DNA of 64,000 nt from Oncomelania hupensis (taxonomy: Eukaryota; Mollusca; Gastropoda; Littorinimorpha; Pomatiopsidae), in assembly GCA_036898135.1 (NCBI GenBank), contig JBAHVR010000301.1, forward strand, positions 61,001 through 125,000, given 5' to 3'. The notes under the pieces are model-generated. The model was not told the origin of the DNA, did no database searches, and saw only the letters and a list, made by a program, of their open reading frames with translations. Shown piece after piece: positions 33,508-45,230 of this stretch. A program made the position numbers and the translations under genes. Position 1 is the first letter of the stretch. The number at the start of each line of letters is the position of its first letter.

Positions 33508-33700
33508 CAAAGGATTGTGCTCAGTTGTCTCGAGCGTTATTACGATGCGCCCAAAGGTTGCAAGTTGGCGCCTCGGGAGGCGAACTTGTTTTTTCCAACC
33601 TAGTTCCAGTCATTCGCCGAAAAAGGCAATTACCGAAGTCGAACGAAGCTCTCCGAGTCGAGCGGAGCTATCCGATGTTTTACGAACGAATGCTGGCAGG
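33508..33700. mobile_element. SINE core fragment joined to a foldback-type piece
   Basis: 33508-33584 matches the SINE core at 24265-24330. 33575-33670 matches the complement of 38225-38320 (CTTGTTTTTTCCAACCTAG; GACTTCGGTGATTGCC). Confidence 0.6.
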
Positions 33701-34478
33701 ACTACGTGAAACCACATGCTGGGAAGTCTCATCTTTTGTAGACCTCAATTACATGCTATACTACGTACGTATGTAGGAGGCCCACGAGTTTACAAAGACG
33801 AAAGAAAAGACTTCAGAGCCTGTGGTGAAACATCCGTGCATAAAAATAGCCGCTGTTGCTTCTAGATCTAATTCTATTTCGATCTGCACAGCTTCAAGCT
33901 GTAAGTCTAGTCGAGATTCGCATTTTGAAGCAGTTAATATTATTATTATTATTTTATGATGATTAATATACTGACACAATTATTAATCAAGAGTAAAAGT
34001 AATACATTACACATAATGCACACATACAACGATTTCACATCTATATCAACAATAAAACCATGACAAAACTTCAAAGCGCTATGGACACGTTGATGTCCCT
34101 TCAGCACATGGCAAAGCAAGTTTAAATTGGTCTCGAAAAACAGTGACATTTTTATTGCAAGCACCAAAACAATTATTTATTTAACTAATATTATTCTTTT
34201 TAACTGATACAAGTAAATTTGTTATATGTATTTCAATAATATGAATTTTTATGAGAAACACGTATTTAAAAAAAATGTTGCGTGCCAGGCGGAAATTTCC
34301 ATAAATCATCTGAATCTTTGGTAAATCTATAAGAAAAAAATAACCAGTAACACCATCTGAATATTTCGGGTTACACCCAACTTCAGCAAAAACAAACAAA
34401 ACGTCACTGACCATATTTACACCATTGAGCACGCACAGCAGCACACTATTCTTTTTTTTTTTTTTTTTTTTAAAGTAG

Positions 34479-34566
<88 letters not shown>

Positions 34567-34708
34567 CAAACAAAACAAATAAATAAATTAAAGATTGAAC
34601 GAAATAACTATAACAGGTCTAATAATTATTATCAGCTAGTGAGCTTCTTCGCTGCGCGAAGACTGACTTATAATATATAATGTAGATTAAGCCTATGTAT
34701 ACTGTATA
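33701..34708. repeat. AT-rich spacer with T20 run and (AAT)n
   Basis: T20 at 34452-34471, then about 26 AAT copies (34480-34560) and CAAA repeats. No gene is supported. Confidence 0.7.
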
Positions 34709-37700
34709 CAGCTCTGTGGGTTCGGGCAAATAGAATAGACCCAACGTTTCCCGGCGTGTCGTAAGAGGCGACTAACAGGGGTGATGTTAGCACGGCATCA
34801 CTGGGCGAAAGTCTTCTACACAGAAGTCACCGGCCAGGGCGGAGGAACCTCACGTTACTACAGGTTCAACGACCACGTGCTCAGGGCCAAGGCGAGCCAC
34901 ACTGTATTCGTGGATTTCGGCTGTGGCCAACAGCCTGGAGAGGATTGGGCCCTGCCAGGTCTTTTTTTGCCCAAGACACAACACATGATGAGGCTATCCA
35001 CTAATTCCATGCCGGATCGGTCGTCGCCCGGCTACACAAGGACCGCGCCTTCCGTTGGCCACCAGGACGGAGGTGAAAAGTATGCTACTGATGGACAAAT
35101 TAGCAAGATCCGCACGAGAAACAACATCGTCATAGGAACCTGGAATGTCAGGACCCTAACTGCGGAAGGAAAATTAGAAGAACTGGCCCACGAGCTGGAC
35201 CACTATCGATGGAACGTTCTAGGTATCAGCGAACTGCGCTGGAAAGGCCTAGGTGAAACAACGACTGACAAAGGCCACAAGCTCTATTTCAGCGGTAGAG
35301 ATGACACGCACGAACACGGCGTTGGATTCTTGGTCCACAAGAACATTCTAGCCACTGTCATGGGTTGCCGCCCAGTCTCCAGTAGACTCATTACCATCCG
35401 TCTGAGAGCAACCCCTTTCAACATTACCATCATCCAGGCCTATGCTCCAACATCAGACTACGAAGACAGCGAAGTGGAGGATTTTTATGAAAATATACAG
35501 GCGGCCCTTGACCAAGTGCCGAAGAAGGACATAGTCATAGTGCAAGGCGACTGGAATGCCAAGGTTGGCCAAGATGCGCAACACAACTGGGGAGACACAT
35601 GCGGACCCCACTGCAACAACGAGACAAATGACAGGGGTCTGAGGCTATTGGAGTTTGCCAGATACAACAATCTGGTACTGGCAAACACGCTTGGTCTCCA
35701 CAAAAAATCCAGACGATGGACATGGCACAGTCCCGGCGGGGAACATCACAACCAGATCGACTACATCATGGTCAAGAAACGCTTCAGATCAAGCATCAAC
35801 ATTGGCAGGACACGCACTTTTCCAGGAGCAGACATTGGAAGTGACCACGATCTCGTGATGATGTCTTTCCGGCTCCATTTGAAGAGAGTAAATACAGCAA
35901 AGTGCACTAGGCTGAAGTTCGACCTGGACAAACTGCAAGACCCGGAGGTGGCAAAAATATTTCAGGCCACAATTGGAGGGAAATTTGCACCACTGCTTAT
36001 TTTTGGGGCAGGCGAAGTAGATGTCAACACCATGACCAATACCTTCAACTCAGCTGTAACAGATGCCGCCACTGAGATCCTTGGCAAGCACCGACCAAAG
36101 AAGAAGCCGTGGATCACACCTGAACTTTTGGATCTGTGTGATAAACGAAGAGAGTTAAAAAAGAAAAAGAACACCTCACAGGGAGCTGATGTCTACCGAA
36201 AAATCAACAATGACATCCGAAAAGGCATGCGCACAGCAAAGGAGAACTGGATAGAAGATCAATGCCAGGAAATAGAGAACAATCTGAACAAGAACAACAG
36301 CAAGAAGGCCTACCAGACTGTGAAGCGGCTGACAAGTGTTAAACAGCCCAAAGTCTCCACTATCCAAAGCAAGTCTGGCATTTGCCTTACAGAAGAACAA
36401 GAAGTCTTGGACAGATGGACAGAGTACTGCTCTGACCTTTACAACCATACACCAAATGGAGACCCATCAGTTCTAGCATGTCCCGAGAGCAGAGAAGAAG
36501 AAGAAATCCTCCCAATTCTCCGGGAAGAAGTTGAGGCAGCAGTGCAATCGCTGAAGAAAGGGAAGTCAGCGGGAGTGGACAACATACCAGCGGAACTGCT
36601 ACAAGCAGGAGGAGAAGCGATGACTGATGCTCTCACCATTATCTGTAACAAGATCTGGCAGAGTGGGGAATGGCCTACACCATGGACCCAGTCGCTTGTC
36701 ATCACTCTTCCCAAAAAAGGTAACCTTCAGGAGTGTGAAAATTACCGCACCATCAGCCTCATCAGCCATCCCAGCAAGGTCCTCCTGAAAATAATACTCA
36801 ACAGGTTGAAACCACAAGCTGAACAAATCATAGCTGAAGAACAAGCAGGATTCATGGCAGGGCGAAGTACCACTGAACAGATTTTCAACCTCAGAATAAT
36901 CTGTGAGAAATACCTACAGCACCAACAACATCTATATCATGTGTTCATAGACTTCAAGAAGGCATTTGACCGAGTCTGGCATGCAGCTCTATGGGCAACC
37001 ATGAAAGTGTACAACATCAGCCCTAAAATTATAGAAGTCATCAAAAGCCTGTATGACAAGGCTACCAGTGCAGTCCTCCATAACAGCGTCATCGGGAACT
37101 GGTTCAGAACAACAATCGGTGTGCGTCAAGGATGCCTACTCTCCCCAACACTCTTCAACATCTTCCTAGACCGCATCATGTCAGATGCTCTTGCAGATCA
37201 CGAAGGCACAGTCAGCATAGGGGGCAGAGCAATCTCCAATCTTCGTTTTGCGGATGATATTGATGGATTGGCTGGAGAGGAACAAGAACTTGAACAGCTT
37301 GTACAGAGGCTTGACACCACCTCCAGAGCTTATGGAATGGAAATAAGTGCAGAGAAGACCAAAATGATGACCAACAACACCAATGGCATCAACACGGACA
37401 TCAAAGTACAAGGCCAATCCCTCAACACAGTGCACAGCTTCAAATATTTAGGAGCCATTGTGTCAGACAATGGGTCTCGACAGGAAGTCCTCTCCAGGAT
37501 CGCACAAACAACTGCTGCCCTGACAAGGTTGAAGCCCATTTGGAAAGACAGAACCATCAGTCTACATTCCAAAGTAAGACTGCTGCGCTTTCTGGTCATC
37601 TCCATCTTCCTATATGCTTGCGAAGCATGGACCCTCACAGCAGATCTCCAACGAAGAATACAAAGCATGGAGATGAGGTGCTACAGAAGACTTCTGTGCA

Positions 37701-38050
37701 TTTCCTATACCCAACACATCACCAACGTTGAAGTCCGACAGACCATCACACAAGCCATTGGACAACACGATGACCTGCTCACAGTGGTGAAGAAACGGAA
37801 ACTCCGATGGTATGGCCACGTCACCAGATCATCAGGCCTTGCAAAGACCATTCTGCAAGGCACAGTGCAAGGAGGTAGAAGAAGGGGGAGACCGAAAAAG
37901 AGGTGGGAGGACAACATTCGAGAATGGACTGGTTTGACACTGAGCGAAGCCATGAGGGCTGCTGAGGACAGAGAAAGATGGAGTATGCTGGTTAAGCGAT
38001 CATCTGTGGTGCCCCTACGACCTTCGGGTTATGGGACAGGATAGGATAGG
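34709..38050 (+). mobile_element. Full-length-looking RTE-type LINE
   Basis: A single-ORF non-LTR element with tail (ATAGG)n. ATACTGTATA is duplicated at 34699-34708 and 38051-38060. The start has the short leader CCCGGCGTGTCGTAAGAGGC. The ORF is uninterrupted, so insertion is probably recent. Confidence 0.9.
34781..38044 (+). CDS. RTE-type endonuclease / reverse transcriptase
   Basis: A 1087-codon intact polyprotein for target-primed reverse transcription. The first ~115 residues are poorly conserved. An EEP/APE-type endonuclease follows (about 115-370), with TWNVRTL, ISELRWKG, GDWNAKVG and the SDHDL catalytic end. The reverse transcriptase (about 590-900) has ITLPKKGNLQECENYRTISL, VFIDFKKAFDRVWH, GVRQGCLLSPTLFN and the catalytic RFADDIDG. 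The C-terminus has RKLRWYGHVTRSS and GRPKKRWEDNIREW, typical of this LINE group. No RNase H is seen, as expected for RTE. The first ATG is assumed; the true start could be slightly downstream. Confidence 0.93.
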   Translation: MMLARHHWAKVFYTEVTGQGGGTSRYYRFNDHVLRAKASHTVFVDFGCGQQPGEDWALPGLFLPKTQHMMRLSTNSMPDRSSPGYTRTAPSVGHQDGGEKYATDGQISKIRTRNNIVIGTWNVRTLTAEGKLEELAHELDHYRWNVLGISELRWKGLGETTTDKGHKLYFSGRDDTHEHGVGFLVHKNILATVMGCRPVSSRLITIRLRATPFNITIIQAYAPTSDYEDSEVEDFYENIQAALDQVPKKDIVIVQGDWNAKVGQDAQHNWGDTCGPHCNNETNDRGLRLLEFARYNNLVLANTLGLHKKSRRWTWHSPGGEHHNQIDYIMVKKRFRSSINIGRTRTFPGADIGSDHDLVMMSFRLHLKRVNTAKCTRLKFDLDKLQDPEVAKIFQATIGGKFAPLLIFGAGEVDVNTMTNTFNSAVTDAATEILGKHRPKKKPWITPELLDLCDKRRELKKKKNTSQGADVYRKINNDIRKGMRTAKENWIEDQCQEIENNLNKNNSKKAYQTVKRLTSVKQPKVSTIQSKSGICLTEEQEVLDRWTEYCSDLYNHTPNGDPSVLACPESREEEEILPILREEVEAAVQSLKKGKSAGVDNIPAELLQAGGEAMTDALTIICNKIWQSGEWPTPWTQSLVITLPKKGNLQECENYRTISLISHPSKVLLKIILNRLKPQAEQIIAEEQAGFMAGRSTTEQIFNLRIICEKYLQHQQHLYHVFIDFKKAFDRVWHAALWATMKVYNISPKIIEVIKSLYDKATSAVLHNSVIGNWFRTTIGVRQGCLLSPTLFNIFLDRIMSDALADHEGTVSIGGRAISNLRFADDIDGLAGEEQELEQLVQRLDTTSRAYGMEISAEKTKMMTNNTNGINTDIKVQGQSLNTVHSFKYLGAIVSDNGSRQEVLSRIAQTTAALTRLKPIWKDRTISLHSKVRLLRFLVISIFLYACEAWTLTADLQRRIQSMEMRCYRRLLCISYTQHITNVEVRQTITQAIGQHDDLLTVVKKRKLRWYGHVTRSSGLAKTILQGTVQGGRRRGRPKKRWEDNIREWTGLTLSEAMRAAEDRERWSMLVKRSSVVPLRPSGYGTG

Positions 38051-38214
38051 ATACTGTATAGCAGTGTCTACTGCTGAGAACTAACAAAATGCAAATCAAG
38101 GAACGCAACTATTAAATATGGTCGATAACAAAGTATACGTTGCGAAATGCTAAGCTGTGTAAATCGAACAGAATTAGAAGCAACAGCGATCATTTTTAAT
38201 GTCGACTAGTCGTA

Positions 38215-38420
38215 GTCAAGCAAGCATCATTTCGTAACACATCGGAGAGCTTCGTTCGACTTCGGTGATTGCCGTTTTTGGCGAATGACTGGAACTAGGT
38301 TGGAAAAAACAAGTTTGCCCTCGGGAGGCTTGAGTTAGATCCTGTATCGGCCAGCGCCTTGAGCAGCTCTTAAGCTGGAAAAGCGCTATATAAGAACGAT
38401 TTAATAAATAAATAAATAAA
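38215..38420 (+). mobile_element. SINE 3' region with GCGCTATATAA tail
   Basis: It carries TTGAGTTAGATCCTGTATCG, as in the SINE at 24.35 kb, then AAAGCGCTATATAAGAACG and (AATA)n. That end is typical of SINEs that borrow a LINE 3' tail. Confidence 0.7.
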
Positions 38421-38570
38421 TTAATAAATAACTGGAGGGATGATTCTTGCTTTTGTCACCGTCGAGTGCAGACGTGTTTTCGGGGCTCTCGCTTTCAACT
38501 ATATCACAGACTACAGGTTAGATACTGCACTGAATCAACACTACTAGTAGGCTATTCTCTTACTACAGAA

Positions 38571-39575
38571 TGCGGAAAGCGTCCAATGCGCGTGCAATTG
38601 CACGCAAAAATGCACATCTATTAGCTGATTGCTCGAAAACGTACACGCTAAACTGCGCAAGCGCAATTGCACACGCAACTGCACGCGCGTTTATCTACGA
38701 GTTACATGAAAACTAGGAATAAGAAATGTCCGGAAATACGGTTCTATGTCCCAAAATAATTTAATATAAATTGACAAATAATTTACAATGTAACCCTTAC
38801 CACCCGCACTCTCCTCTGCCTCCAACCCCCAAATTAACTGTTATAATAATTTATATTTACTATTCTGTCTTTGCTTTGTGTCCAATAGAACAACAAGTGT
38901 ACAGATAGTGACACCCAAACTTTTTATTCACTGTGATGAAAACTTAGCGTAGCTGTGAAAACTTAGCCTAGCGATGAAGAGCTGGAAAAGAAACAAAACA
39001 AAGCTGTGGTGAAGATCTAGGCCTAAAGAGTTCTAGATGACGAAAGTCAGCTATGACGAATTATTCAGTGATGTAAACTAAATCTTAGAAAAATAGATCC
39101 AAACTTCCAGATAGCTAAACAAACAGTCCGAACTACATTCTCCTTAGAAAACAAAAATCAAACGTGGTCTAAAATGATAATTAAACCTACTCCGCTACTC
39201 AAATTAACATTTTCAGAACATATAAGATCTAACCAGATGAAGGCTACATACAATACTGATGCTTTTTCTCGATATATTTAAGTAAATTATTATAACATTT
39301 AATTTGGAGGATTGGAAGTAGGGAAGGGTGTGGGTGGCGAGGGTTTCATTGTAAATTATTTGTCAATTTATTATTACATTATTTTGGTACATACAACGTA
39401 TTTCCGGACATTTCCCATTCCTATTTGTAATGTGACCCGTAGATAAATGCGCGTGCATTTGAGCATGCGCAGTTTGGCGTGTACGTTTTCGATCAATGCA
39501 ATAAGTTTTGGATGGGAGTGTAATTGCGTGTGCATTTTTGCGTGCAAGTGCACGCGCATTTGACGCTTTACGCCT
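38571..39575. mobile_element. Foldback DNA element with ~255-bp inverted arms
   Basis: The left arm (38571-38826) and right arm (39322-39575) are inverted copies. Shared blocks include AATGCGCGTGCA, CGAAAACGTACACGC, TTTATCTACG and AAATGTCCGGAAATACG. The roughly 500-bp centre has no coding sequence. The target duplication is not clear. Confidence 0.85.
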
Positions 39576-39589
39576 TCCATATCATACTA

Positions 39590-39939
39590 CCATGCCAGTT
39601 TTAGGACTGCCTAAAGACTTGGAGGATCTTTTGGAGGAGGGTGGCTTATCGTCATGGAAGGTTTGTGGTCAGGGGCGTCCTACGACTGTTGTGTTTAGGT
39701 CTGACCCAGTCAACATGAAAAATGGACAGACTGCCTATTTCAGAAGACAACCAGCATCACAAGTTAAGTATGCCTACGGTGTAACATCGAGAGGAAGAAG
39801 GCCCACGAGTAGCGAATACAGACAGCAACAAATAAGGAAGAAACAACTAAAACAGCAACAGTACAAGAAAAAGAACCAATATTTACAGAAAATAACAAGC
39901 TACAGGCAAGCGACATCTTTCAAAACATTCCGCCGGTAG
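39590..39939 (+). CDS. Hypothetical small basic protein, possibly family-restricted
   Basis: A 116-codon plus-strand ORF from ATG at 39590 (ACCATGC context). The N-terminal half has LPKDLEDLLEEGGLSSWKVC then TTVVFRSD and QTAYFRRQPASQ. The C-terminal ~50 residues are Lys/Gln/Arg/Tyr-rich (QQQIRKKQLKQQQYKKKNQY). Similar short ORFs with an L-P-x-D-L-x-x-L...S-S-W-K pattern are, to my recollection, common in mollusc and cnidarian predictions, often beside repeats. The function is unknown. It lies right beside a foldback element and may be transposon-derived. Confidence 0.5.
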
Positions 39940-40052
39940 ACCTGTTTTTTGCCTGCTACAGCTCACATTGGCCAATAGTCTCGATACATCGCAGCTCATT
40001 TTACGTCAATTCCATGATGATTTGGAGCTGGACTACCACTCCTCACTAATGG

Positions 40053-40204
40053 CCTGTCTTAACTGGAAGGTTAGGGGAAGGTTCACAAACTGTTTTTCGA
40101 GGTTCTGAGATCCCGAACCTAGGTTTCAGCAACGTAGATTCGGGATCTGAGAACCTCGAAAAAAAGTTTTTGAACCTCCCCAAATCTTCCAATTAAGACA
40201 GGTC
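40053..40204. mobile_element. Short foldback element, ~68-bp arms
   Basis: The left arm starts CCTGTCTTAACTGGAAGG and the right arm ends in its near complement (CTTCCAATTAAGACAGG). The arms share TTTTCGAGGTTCTGAGATCC, with a ~13-bp loop. Confidence 0.85.
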
Positions 40205-40495
40205 ACAACACTGCCTTAAACACACAGCTAGGAAAGCGTGCAGGACTTATTTTGGTTGACCCACATCTTAGAAATTAATCAGCCGAGAAGATGAAGGCTT
40301 CGATTTACAGAAAATTCGACAGCATGTGGGCGAAGTGATGGATAGGTATGTTCAAGTTTCTCTGCGCTCTACAGTCAACAACAATGTCATCTGCAAAGTC
40401 ATCCATGATCGCGAGAGAAGATACCTGTACTGCTCCACAATTGACATGATCTTCGTTTACTGCTACACAAGTATTGAGGTGGTTTATATGATATC
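40205..40495. other. Unassigned spacer
   Basis: A 96-codon open frame (40326-40616) crosses into the LTR-X start at 40496, so it is not treated as a gene. Confidence 0.5.
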
Positions 40496-41592
40496 TGTCA
40501 CAGAAGGCTATTTAGACACTGCACTAAGACTTCTCACCTTAAATAGTTCAGCCTGCTGTAGCCTTTGTAAATTAAAAGCGATGCCAATCAGACGACACAA
40601 GTCAGTTGTGTGCTAAGCATGTGTACGCTAACGTTGGCTCAGTTAGGCAGTGACCTCATTCAGCTGACGTATGGCCAGAAACACCCGGTAGAGGCGCCAC
40701 TTGTAGTGCTAGTTTTCGCGGGCTTTTGCTGACCGCAAGGCTAAGCAGTCATTCTGTGCCTAACTCTCCCACGAGACGGAGCAACGCTCTTAAAGATCGC
40801 TAGCAGAAGACTAAAACAGGGACGGGTGAAATTCAATTCAACCTAGTATAACCACAGCCTGACAATGTCAAAAAGGTAAATGATCTTTCTTTTGGTTCAT
40901 CGCGCTTTAGTGATATTATTCCTGTATTATGTTTGTGAAGTTTTGCCATGTTTAGAATTGTGAATGTTAGTCAAACTTTGCGTGACCACGTGGTGGACAC
41001 GCGATCGGGTTCGCCACAATGAGGTAGCCTCTACTGTCCAACTGTTGTTTCTCCTATGTGTCTTAATGCAGGCCAGTGGCTGTACCGGAGAATGTGTATC
41101 TTGTTAATTACGTACCCATGTGTTTAGTTTAGCCATGATGTGTATGTGTATAGGAATCAGAGTGGAGATTCCAGTGGACCACGGACATAGACGAAATCTC
41201 TTCTATATATATAAGTGGAGCTATCACTGAGGGCTGGTTCTGCCATCAGTGAGACACTCTGCACACCCTTAGTAAACACGGTGTTGCAGAAATTCGTCTC
41301 ATATTTTGCAGACAAGCAGGCATCGTTGGCCCGAGGCAGAAGGAAGACCATTAAGAGTCCACCCTGACATTCGACCTGCAGTGGAGCATCAAGCACTGAG
41401 CTACGATAGCCCTATGGTCTACAACCAAGGAGGAGACACCATCACCACACTTCAACTGCAGTTAAGTGACACCGAAATCGTGCACCCACACTGACATAGA
41501 AGGACTGTGCGGTAGGCCACTCTCCTTAAACCAACAATAGGCCAGACAGAACAAAGAGCCCAATGATGAGACATTAGCAAATATCATCCAGT
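40496..41592 (+). mobile_element. LTR-X fragment (5' three-quarters)
   Basis: It starts TGTCACAGAAGGCTATTTAG and follows the gypsy LTR to about the position equivalent to 25800, then is lost. It is more diverged than the other copies. Confidence 0.8.
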
Positions 41593-41604
41593 TAACCACA
41601 ATTT

Positions 41605-41880
41605 CGGGGAGCGATCGGAAATTGGAACCGACTCGGGTCCGATTCGGGCAAAGATCGGGCGATCGTCGGGCTACCCGAAACTTACCCGATCGTAACCCCA
41701 CGTTCGCCGAACAGTAGCACGATTTTCGATAAAGATTGGGCGATCGTCGGGGTACCGAAAACTTACCCGACCGTAACCCAACCTTTGCCGAACGGTAACC
41801 CCATTCCGGCAAAAATCGGGCATACCTCAGAATACCCAACACCATCCCTATTGTAACCCAACTTAAACTAGAAAAAAACC
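41605..41880. repeat. Degenerate ~82-bp tandem repeat rich in CGATCGGG motifs
   Basis: About three imperfect units around GATCGGGCGATCGTCGGG...ACTTACCCGA...CGTAACCC. The predicted ORFs are repeat translation. Confidence 0.75.
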
Positions 41881-42036
41881 GATAATGCCCCATCCCTGGC
41901 CAATGCTGATTTACCCTAATATCATATCCCACATATTGTTGATTGCATGAAAAAAGAATTGAGATGTCGGGTGTTAATAGGGACTGTCGGCACAGGCGTT
42001 TTTGTTTTCGGAAGTCCTTGGTGTGTCCCCACTGAA

Positions 42037-42109
42037 GTATTTACACACCATTTTGATAACGATATATATTAACGTGATCTTCATCGCTATCGAAATCGTG
42101 TGTAAATAC
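42037..42109. repeat. 73-bp hairpin-forming inverted repeat
   Basis: The arms GTATTTACACACCATTTTGA and its near complement TCGAAATCGTGTGTAAATAC enclose a ~19-bp loop. It could be a small MITE. Confidence 0.75.
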
Positions 42110-42296
42110 ATAAACGAAAGGCAAAGCCCCCAAAAACAACCACAGCGGAATAGGTTTTCGCAGGCAAACAAAATATCCAAGCACATGCAACTGTAGAAGA
42201 AAATAACTGTAGAAAATTGGCGCCTAAGGACAACGGGAAAAGACCAGCAGTAATGAGCACGGAAGTTTACCCTTGGCTTATAATGTATAAATAAAT

Positions 42297-44048
42297 CCTA
42301 TCCTATCCTGTCCCGTAACCCGGAGGTCGTAGGGGCACCACAGATGATCGTTTAACCAGCATACTCCATCTTTCTCTGTCCTCAGCAGGCCTGATGACTT
42401 CGCTCAGTGTCAAACCAGTCCATTCTCGAATGTTGTCCTCCCACCTCTTTTTCGGTCTCCCTCTTCTTCTACCTCCTTGCACTGTGCCTTGCAGAATAGT
42501 CTTTGCAAGGCCTGATGATCTGGTGACGTGGCCATACCATCGGAGTTTCCGTTTCTTCACCACTGTGAGCAGGTCATCGTGTTGGCCAATGGCTTGTGTG
42601 ATGGTCTGTCGGACTTCGTTGTTGGTGATGTGTTGGGTATAGGAAATGCCCAGAAGTCTTCTGTAGCACCTCATCTCCATGCTTTGTATTCTTCGTTGGA
42701 GATCTACTGTGAGGGTCCATGCTTCGCAAGCATATAGAAAGATGGAGATGACAAGGGAGCGCAGCAGTCTTACTTTGGAATGTAGACTGACGGTCCTGTC
42801 TTTCCAAATGGGCTTCAACCTTGTCAGGGCAGCAGTTGTTTGTGCGATACTGGAGAGGACTTCCTGTCGGGACCCATTGTCTGATACAATGGCTCCTAAA
42901 TATTTGAAGCTATGCACTTTGTTGAGGGATTGGTCTTGGACTTTGATGTCCGTGTTGATGCCATTGGTGTTGTTGGTCATAATTTTGGTCTTCTCTGCAC
43001 TTATTTCTATTCCATAAGCTCTGGAGGTGGTGTCAAGCCTCTGTACCAGCTGTTCAAGTTCGTGTTCTTCTCCAGCCAATCCATCAATGTCATCCGCAAA
43101 ACGAAGATTGAAGATTGCTCTACCCCCTATGCTGACTGTGCCTTCATGATCTGCAAGAGCATCAGACATGATGCGCTTTACGAAGATGTTGAAGGGTGTG
43201 GGAGAGAGTAGGCATCCTTGACGCACACCGATTGTTGTTCTGAACGAGTTCCCGATGGCGCTGTTGTGGAGGACTGCACTGGTAGCCTTGTCATACAGGC
43301 TTTTGATGACTTCAATAATTTTAGGGCTGATGTTGTTCACTTTCATTGTTGCCCATAGAGCTGCATGCCAGACTCGGTCAAACTCCTTCTTGAAGTCTAT
43401 GAACACATGATATAGATGTTGTTGGTGCTGTAGGTATTTCTCACAGATTATTCTGAGGTTGAAAATCTGTTCAGTGGTACTTCGCCCTGCCCTGAATCCT
43501 GCTTGTTCTTCAGCTATGATTTGTTCAGCTTGGGGTTTCAACCTGTTGAGTATTATTTTCAGGAGGACCTTGCTGGGATGGCTAATGAGGCCGATGGTGC
43601 GGTAATTTTCACACTCCTGAAGGTTACCTTTTTTGGGAAGAGTGATGACAAGCGACTGGGTCCATGGTATAGGCCACTCCCCACTCTGCCAGATCTTATT
43701 GCAGATAATGGTGAGGGCATCAATCATCGCTTCTCCTCCTGCTTGTAGCAGTTCCGCGGGTATGTTGTCCACTCCCGCTGACTTCCCTTTCTTTAGCGAT
43801 TGCACTGCTGCCTCAACTTCTTCCCGGAGAATTGGGAGGATTTCTTCTTCTTCTCTGTTCTCGGGACATGCTAGAACTGATGGGTCTCCATTTGGTGTAT
43901 GGTTGTAAAGGTCAGAGCAGTACTCTGTCCATCTGTCCAAGACTTCTTGTTCTTCTGTAAGGCATATGCCAGACTTGCTTTGGATCGTGGAGACTTTGGG
44001 CTGTTTGACACTTATCAGCCGCTTCACAGTCAGGTATGCCTTCTTGTC
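42297..44048 (-). mobile_element. RTE-type LINE, 5'-truncated, ORF still open
   Basis: The minus strand reads ~580 codons from within the connector before RT to the C-terminus and the (CCTAT)n tail. RT motifs are kept (QGCLLSPTPFN, RFADDIDG). It is truncated at about 44048 where unrelated sequence begins, as in ordinary 5' truncation. It lacks the endonuclease, so it cannot move on its own. Confidence 0.93.
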
Positions 44049-44102
44049 GGACGATTCGAACCACCCAAGGTCTTGTGCCCTCGTCTGGACAAGAATGACC
44101 AA

Positions 44103-45150
44103 AAGACTATAGAGGAAAGATTATAACCGCCATTTATTCAGGAAGTAATAAGTGTAAGGTTTTCTCTTAAGGGTGTGTGCCCTTCGTTTAGGGACCTCCC
44201 AAGGCTCAGTGATTTCGCCAGTACTGAGATGTTCCAAGTGCATAGCAAAGCATAGCACAGAAACGAACTTTATACTCTCAACGGATAACCTTTTGTGGTG
44301 TACTGTATTGTGTTGTGGTGTGGTGTTTGTGTATCCGTTATTCACAGGCCGAGAACTTAAAGGTGAGTGTGTACCCAGTAATTCAATTCTTTAGTGGCTA
44401 TGCACTCCGAGCTTGCGTACGTGAATAAATGAAGTTGAATGAGGGGAAAAGGGAGATATTTTGCTAAATAGTTTTTTTTACATGATTTTATATGATTTTC
44501 TTGTTTAAATATGTAAATGGAAATGCTGTTGATTTAGTTTCCAAAATGGGGTCAATGGGTGATGATGAAGTATATATGTTAAAATGAGAGAGAGAGGGGT
44601 GATGAATATGAGGGAAGGGCGATGTATTATAGCATGATAGAGAGGGGTAATTGTGAATGAGGGGAGATAATCTATTTATTAATCGACAAGCCGTTTTAGC
44701 CAACCAGCAGCTTTGTTGTGAAGCTCGATTTGAGCTTCACTTTGCTCGAATTTGTGCAGATTACAGCTGAACTGTACGTATAATTGCTTCCACGCTAGTT
44801 TTGCCATTCGCCGCTCGATCACGCGCTGCCGATACTACGAAACTTAACATTATTTTCGATCGCAAAACGGCTTTATTTTGCATTTTACTGCCTTGAAAAT
44901 GTACTGAAAACACGTGGGAAACATGTGCGAGTCCAACCAATCACTCTTGACGTTGCCTACGGCAGGCCCCGCCTTAATTTCCGGTTGGCGTTTAGTGATT
45001 TCGCTCCGTAGCCTTCATTTCATAAGTTTGGATTTGATCACGCTTTTAAATCGGCGTTATATTGTTGTTTAATGCAGTTTAAAGTTTATAACACTAATAA
45101 AATCGAGGGTTCATGTTTTATGATATAGGACCTAAAAGAAGGCTTTAGAA
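44103..45150. other. Unassigned AT-rich region
   Basis: Includes GAGAGAGAGGGGTGATGA-type purine repeats near 44585-44670, echoed at 46497-46540. Small open frames lack domains. Confidence 0.5.
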
Positions 45151-45157
45151 TTATAGC

Positions 45158-45230
45158 AGCACGTGGATCTATGGATAAGGCGTTTGCCTATCATTACGGT
45201 GATCCGGGATCGAATCTCGTTGGGGATCCT
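45158..45230 (+). tRNA. tRNA-like unit with T-run terminator
   Basis: A-box-like TGGATCTATGGATAAGGC and B-box GGATCGAATCTC at tRNA spacing, then T7GTTTTGTTTTTTT. The stems are imperfect. It is a tRNA pseudogene or SINE head. Confidence 0.45.

Noticed and set aside
34270..34326. Possible first exon of MAM domain A (acceptor TTTTTTTCTTATAG, then FTKDSDDLWKFPPGTQ)
   Set aside because: The short peptide resembles a MAM start, but no GT donor occurs before an in-frame stop and the needed phase-1 end cannot be met.
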